Positions 58,871-64,000 of a stretch of 64,000 nt of DNA are shown here, one piece after another. Below the pieces are notes generated by a model that was not told where the DNA came from, ran no database searches, and saw nothing but the letters and a program-made list of their open reading frames with translations. Source of the stretch: Torreya grandis (taxonomy: Eukaryota; Streptophyta; Pinopsida; Cupressales; Taxaceae); assembly GCA_037957365.1 (NCBI GenBank), contig JARHVA010001426.1:2609501-2673500 (forward strand), given 5' to 3'. Numbering within the stretch: position 1 is the first letter of the stretch; each line of letters begins with the position of its first letter. A program made the position numbers and the translations under genes.

Positions 58871-59935
58871 TTTTCAGGTGCTTTCTCTATGTTTTGCTCT
58901 CCTTTAAAGGGGTATATGTATGATACATTAAAAAAGGGTGAGTTAAAATATCAAATGAAAGTTGCAACTCATAAGCATTATCAAAAAAATTTCCTTAAGA
59001 CCTTACAAGTTCTAATTTTATTTATCATTATTTTTTTAAATTCCCACTTAGGTAAAATTTATTTTATAAGATGTGATATCACTAGATCAAATAATTAAAA
59101 ACTAATTTTTTTAATTCTCATATCATCATTAGTTTATACTTACCTATGCTTATCTCCAATTGTTGTTTGACTTGCTCATGTAATTCTTACATTGTTGTGG
59201 AAAAATCCTCACCTTCTGCACTTCTTTTCTGCTTATTCCCCAAGTTCCTTAGCTCATAGAATCATATTGGATTGATTACATATAAAAATTTTAATGGTAT
59301 GTAACCTATACTTATATTTGGAGAACCATTATGTACAAATTCAACCTAAACTAGCACTTGATCCCATTATTTTGGGTGATCACTTACCGAACTTCTAACT
59401 ATGTTTCCAAGACTTCTGCTAACCAATTAAATTTAACCATTAGTTTAAGGATGGAAAGATAAATTTAATATCAAAGTTGTCTCTAATTTATTCCAAATAT
59501 TTTTTCTAGAATTCCCAAAAAATATGTATCCCTATTTAAAATAATACTCCTAGGAAGACCATGAAATCTCACTACCCATTTAAATAACATGTTAGCAATA
59601 TTTATTGCATCACTTATTGTTTTAAAACTATTAAATGTGTCATTTTATAAAATATATCAACAAAAAAATAATAATTCATTACCTTTTTTTCTCTTTGGTA
59701 TCACAAGTACAAAATCCATGCTAATTGCATTACATGGTCTGCTAAGGATAGGCAATGGATGGTATAGCCCTACAATATAAATCTTCCCTTTAGCATGTTG
59801 GCATATTATTCACCTTTATACAAACCTATTCACGTTAGTTTGCATCCCTAGCCAACAATAATATGTAATTATTTTAGAAAGTGTCTTTGTTTTCCCAAAA
59901 TGCCCTGCTAGGTTTCCACTATGCTTTTACTTTAG
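58871..59935 (-). pseudogene. Integrase of the chromovirus, decayed
   Basis: Minus strand: KHSGNLAGHFGKTKTLS (zinc region, about 59928-59878), YYCWLGMQTNVNRFV and, after stops, CQHAKGKIYIVGLYHPLPIL. The core begins AISMDFVLVIPKRKKGNELL (first Asp, about 59715), then NMLFKWVVRFHGLPRSIILN and NRDTYFLGI; the second catalytic Asp is expected just before RD and is Asn here. Near 59180-59140 HEQVKQQLEISIGKYK, and at about 58998-58940 YKVLRKFFDNAYELQLSFD, identify the C-terminal region. GLP and SMDF wording match chromovirus integrases. Several stops and frameshifts disable it. Confidence 0.88.
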
Positions 59936-60199
59936 TAGATTGTCTATCATGGATCCTTGAGGTATAGATAATTGACTGTCTCTAAATAATATACCTTCTT
60001 GTATCATTTATAACATACATGGAATCCTATCCATTCTTAGTTTATTATAACATTCTTCATAATACTCCTTGATATTAGAATCATCTCTATACAAGTCTTT
60101 CAATGAATCAAATCCTAAGACATTCACGTGAGACTCCTACATAAACATATTTATTCTACTTAATGAATATAATAATTTTTTAGCCTACCCACTCTTATA

Positions 60200-60845
60200 T
60201 TTTATAACAAAATAAAAACTCCATAAAAACTCAAACCAATTCATATGCCTTCAACTTAATTTAGTTTTACTATTAACAAATGGTTAGTCATGGTTGTCTT
60301 TATAAAGCCAAAACTCTTTATGCATCAAATAGTGCCTCTATTTATTCAAGTCTTATACAATGGCATATAAATCTTGGTCATAAGCTAATAATTTTCTTCT
60401 TTTCCTTATTGGGTTTCTCAATGAATTAGGCAATTAGGCTTCCTTTTTTGTTCAAAATAACTCTAATTTTAGTCCCACTAACATCACACTCTACTTGGAT
60501 TAACTTGTTAAAATTAGACAAAGTTATGATAGGTTATTCTATGACCTTTTCTTTAAGCTCTAAAAACTTTTCTTAGCTGCGTCAGTTCATTGAAATTGTT
60601 TTTTCTCCCTTTGATAGTTTTAATTTTTGGACCATATATGCCACTAGAATTCTTAATGAATATTATATAAAAGCTATCCAAACCATGGAAGCTCCTTAAC
60701 TCAAATGTGCTTCTTGGAGTAGGTAATTATACTATGGCATTGACCTTATCCTTATCCATCTTCAATCCCTTTTAGGAAGTGAAAAAACACAAATAGATAA
60801 ACTCTATCTTCATAAAATTGAACTTATTGAGATTGATTAACAACT
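60200..60845 (-). pseudogene. RNase H (and RT thumb/connection) of the chromovirus
   Basis: Minus strand: KGLKMDKDKVNAIV, LPTPRSTFELRSFHGLDSFY and IIFIKNSSGIYGPKIKTIKG form the connection region. RNase H follows with QVNPSRV in one frame and VECDVSGTKIRVILNKKGS in another (the first catalytic Asp kept, about 60490), then MTKIYMPLYKT where an E-containing motif is expected, HLMHKEFWLYKDNHD (Asp kept) and QLKLSRRHMNWFEFLWSFYF-like sequence. It would degrade RNA in the RNA:DNA hybrid during reverse transcription. Frameshifts and stops throughout. Confidence 0.85.
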
Positions 60846-60846
60846 T

Positions 60847-61519
60847 TTATTCTTGTAATTTGTTTAAGACCATTTTAAGATGATTAAGATGTTCCTCTCT
60901 TAACTGAATATAAATCAAAATATCATATAAGTAAATAGTGACAAATTTACATTTAAAATCCTTGAGTACATCATTCATAAGCATCATGAAGGTAATTGGA
61001 GCATTAGTCAACCTAAATGGCATCAAAATCCATAAATACCATCCATCATTGGTCTTTAAAGATATCTTAAAATGATCTCCCTCTCTAATAATCATAAGAT
61101 GATATCCACTTTTCAAGTTTATATTCATAAAGTACCTTGTACCACTTATATAATCCATGAGATCATCAATTATGGGAAATGGAAATATACACCTGATTGT
61201 AATCTTGTTTATGGGTCTAGAATCCATGCATATTATCCATCCTCCATCTTTAATAGGGGTTAATATTGTTGGAACAACAAAAATACTTATTCTTTATCTA
61301 ATAAGACCTTTGTCTAAAAACTCCTACATGTGTTTTTATCTCCTCATTCTCTTTTGGTGTCATCCTATAAGCTGCCTTCTTTGGTAAATTGGTTCCTTGA
61401 ATTAGGTAAATACAGTGATTAATGCTTCTCATTAGAGTCAGTTCATTAGGTAAATCATACATAGCTATATCATTAAACTCACTAAACAAATTTTTAATCT
61501 CGAAAGGTAAATCAATCAA
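60847..61519 (-). pseudogene. Reverse transcriptase of the chromovirus, active site mutated
   Basis: 61519-61298 reads LPFEIKNLFSEFNDIAMYDL, PNELTLMRSINHCIYLIQGT and KKAAYRMTPKENEEIKTHVG, the conserved RT entry of Ty3/gypsy elements. After a gap of about 70 bp, 61227-60847 is open for 126 codons: MDSRPINKITIRCIFPFPII, MNINLKSGYHLMIIREGDHF and WILMPFRLTNAPITFMMLM. The catalytic box reads FVTIYLYDILIY instead of the canonical tyrosine-x-Asp-Asp, so the first Asp is Tyr (about 60920). The fragment would be inactive even if expressed. Copies DNA from element RNA in the normal family. Confidence 0.94.
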
Positions 61520-61599
61520 TTTAATAGTTGTATTAGTAATTTTAGTTTTGATAATTAATGCATAACTTACCTCTTGTTATTTAATTAGGAATATGAACT

Positions 61600-62000
61600 C
61601 TTTCCTACTTATTAACAAAACCTTATAACTATCTTATACTATTGAATTCTCCTCTTTCAATGGTATGAGTGTGTGTTTCTCAAAATGTTCAAAAGTGTAA
61701 GTATTACTTTAACCATCATGTATGTATATCTTATCAATTTCCCAAGCTCTACCCAATAAGACATGGTATACATCCATGGGAAAGATATCACATAACACCT
61801 CATTATTATAGCTACCTATTTGAAAATCCACTTTTCATTGACCATTTACCAAGACTTGGTTTTTTTTGTAGCTGGACACCTTATAATGAGTGGGGTGTGA
61901 ACTTTTTCAATCCTAACATATCAACCATGTTTAAAAATACTAAATTATATGTGATACCACTATTTATAATTACCTTTAAATACTTACCTTTGGACTTGTA
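61600..62000 (-). pseudogene. Aspartic protease of the chromovirus, decayed
   Basis: Minus strand: GKYLKVIINSGITYNLVFLN and MVDMLGLKKFTPHSL, then in other frames VDFQIGSYNNEVLCDIFPMD, YHVLLGRAWEIDKIYIHDG and SNTYTFEHFEKHTLIPLKEE. The layout matches protease-like regions of chromoviruses. The active site Asp-Ser-Gly reads Asn-Ser-Gly (about 61963). Several frame changes. Gag was not found to the right, so the element seems 5' truncated at about 62.0 kb. Confidence 0.8.
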
Positions 62001-63690
62001 GATGGTTATGAATAATGTTTTTCTATATTTAGGTTACTTAATCTCCTTGTTAGGTTTGAGTAACACCATCCTCATAAGCAAATACTCTCCTAATTTAGGT
62101 GCATCCTCATGAGAAGGTGATCCCACACTCTCTTACTCAACTTGAATAGATTGAATTCTACCTCTAGTTCTTTTATGCATTATTTATGGATTTTACATGA
62201 CATATGATTGTCATTAATGTTAAAAGGGTCATTATGGATGTCATTGATGTCAAAGGATCAGGCATGATTGATGGAGGGAAGAACATGTTTTACAATTGCA
62301 CAGTGAATAGTTTTCATGCTTTTACAAAGACCATTTTTGAGGATTGAAGAGAAATTGATTTAAGATCTATTATGGGCTTTTTGAGTGCATCCTAAATATA
62401 TGGTTCATAGGTTTAGATGAAGATAAATGAGCTCAATAATGATTTAGTTTATCTCTCATCCATATCATAGTTTATTAGTTAAACCCTAAGGGTTTAAGCC
62501 ATGTCATTCACAAGCATATTCTATTTTTATGGTGACTAGCTATAGATAAGAACCTGTTACTTAAGTTATATCTTGAGTCCTTATCATTATTGTGTAACCA
62601 ATCCATTCGACCTAGTAATTATCATCTTGAGAAATGTTCTAAGACCTTAATATTTCCTAAGTCTAAGACTTAATATTTATCCCAGCTCAATCAATAGTTA
62701 GCACTTAATCATATGTTGAAGATCCAATGAAGTGTAGCAATGTTAATTCATCAAAGGAACCTATGAGTAAATGCACTAGTGACAAGTGTCACAATCATGG
62801 AACTTGCATAGTAAATATATGGAGTAGTTTAAATTCAAATGGTTGAGTATTAACATGAGGATGCTAAGTCTCACAAGCATAAGCATTGACAATAAGTGTA
62901 TAAAAGGCATGTAAGGATACCAAGTGTCACATTCACAAGAGTTCATCAGAGATAAAGTTCAAGCTTGTTAGAAGATCGAATCATGAGTGATTGATCATGC
63001 AATGAATATCTAATAGAGTGAGTAAACTCAATGGGATAAAGTGCTTGATGTTTATCAAAATAAAGGTGAGTAAAAGACCAAGCTAATTTGTGAGATCGAT
63101 GGAGTGTATTTGTTCAAAAGACTTAGGAAGAAATGAGATTAGACCAAGTGTTCAATGTTTAACATTAGAAAGAGGTAATGTTCATATATATTTGAAAGTC
63201 TAATGACATATGAGAGCTTAGATCTAAAGATCTAATAGATGCATTTTAAATTTGGAACATTAAAGCTCGAAAGCATACAAGGATCCAATGGTGAGCATGA
63301 GCTTGTCAAAACTTGATCTAATAGACACATTTTAAATTTGAGAAAATTGAATGTGTATCATTATATCATGGTGTGAAACTTAAGATCAATGGTCAGTGTT
63401 TAAATTTTTGTTCATCCTAATGGTCAAGTGGAGGAACATGTAAGAAAGATGTAAAATATGACATAAACAATGATATTGATCACTATGATCAATCTAAATT
63501 GTGTAACATGGCATGTGAGTCAAAAATATATCCCAACATATGCTAAATATAGTAATAAGACAAAGAATCATGGTAGTGGAGCATGAATTTAAGATGTGGG
63601 AAACTTGCAAGAGCGTGATGTGTTACATACCAAGTGTGAACATAGAAAAGAATTAAAACCTAGATCAAATGATTATATATATATCATCTA
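62001..63690. other. Unassigned sequence 5' of the chromovirus relic
   Basis: No gag or zinc knuckle was recognised on the minus strand. A phrase like CTAATAGATGCATTTTAAAT occurs near 63230 and, diverged, near 63317. GATGTCATTGATGTCAAAGG (62238) suggests a repeat. Nothing else is supported. Confidence 0.35.
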
Positions 63691-63699
63691 CGATACAAT

Positions 63700-64000
63700 A
63701 AAATATTGTTGGTGTTATTGAATTGTGTTGAATAGATAGATATAGAGACACAAACATAAAGGGGCAAAGAAGAGCAGAGTGGAAGAGAAGAGAAGAGAGA
63801 TGTGTAGAGCATGAGCAGTTACAGACTAGACATATAATAGATAATTAAATTGGATTCATTTATGAATAAAATTTATAATCTATAATTTTATCTCCATTAT
63901 AAATCTAATAGGTTAGTGCCATCATATAAGGTGAGTTGGTGCTCAATTAGGGAGTCGGTGCTTCCATAGATTAGGTACTCTTAAATCAAGGGATTGGTGT
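63700..64000 (+). mobile_element. Possible LTR end running off the window
   Basis: A purine-rich stretch (AAGAGCAGAGTGGAAGAGAA) is followed by AATAAAATTTATAATCTATA and then several GGTGC-containing phrases (GGTTAGTGCC, GTTGGTGCTC, GTCGGTGCTT). This resembles the end of an LTR (R-U5) with a poly(A) signal. The boundary is outside the window, so the assignment is weak. Confidence 0.3.

Noticed and set aside
61669..62001. 110-codon + strand frame
   Set aside because: Antisense to the chromovirus protease, whose motifs are recognisable on the minus strand.
1..64000. tRNA, rRNA or other RNA genes
   Set aside because: I looked for cloverleaf B-box-like phrases and rRNA-like conserved stretches and saw none I could support.

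Overview
This window looks like eukaryotic, almost certainly seed-plant, intergenic DNA. It is very AT-rich, CG dinucleotides are scarce, and it is packed with decayed plant-type LTR retrotransposons nested in one another. No intact host gene, rRNA or tRNA gene was recognised. The density of old retroelement protein remnants full of stops, plus long low-copy spacers, resembles a large gymnosperm (conifer-like) genome; that placement is inference, not proof.

Layout. 0.4-2.9 kb: a palindrome-bearing tandem array leading into a decayed gag-like coding region on +, with a polypurine tract and a candidate LTR start at 2936. 3.1-9.5 kb: several tandem arrays, the largest with 0.87-1.02 kb monomers. 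9.8-17 kb: mostly unassigned AT-rich DNA with a possible LINE ORF1 relic and microsatellites. 17.1-23.5 kb: a minus-strand gag-like pseudogene preceded (in its own direction) by a 195-bp palindrome array. 24.0-36.4 kb: a second minus-strand gag-like pseudogene that appears split by a 7.76-kb insertion (26839-34599). The insertion carries a + strand Tat-type Ty3/gypsy element (gag, protease, archaeal-type RNase H, integrase) from which the reverse transcriptase region is missing, and it is bounded by LTR-like repeats in inverted orientation. 37.1-40.25 kb: palindrome arrays, a 236-bp mini-insertion and another gag-like relic on +. 40.6-45.1 kb: a third minus-strand gag-like pseudogene plus palindromes. 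45.3-48.8 kb: an intron-containing pseudogene related to DUF7869-type transposase-like proteins. 50.8-56.9 kb: two diverged copies of an unrecognised coding repeat with a lysine/glutamate-rich and coiled-coil tail. 58.7-62.0 kb: a minus-strand chromovirus (protease, RT, RNase H, integrase, chromodomain) with mutated active sites. 63.7-64.0 kb: a possible LTR edge running off the window.

Two themes recur. First, a paired 20-bp palindrome (best form GGTATCTCCTAGGAGATACC) in tandem arrays lies upstream of four gag-like relics, each time in the same relative orientation; this suggests one family of gag-only, probably non-autonomous retroelements with a palindromic leader. Second, decay is dominated by stops at positions where the reading frame suggests Gln or Trp, as expected from deamination of methylated cytosines in silenced repeats.

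All domain calls come from reading the translations by eye; no database search was possible.
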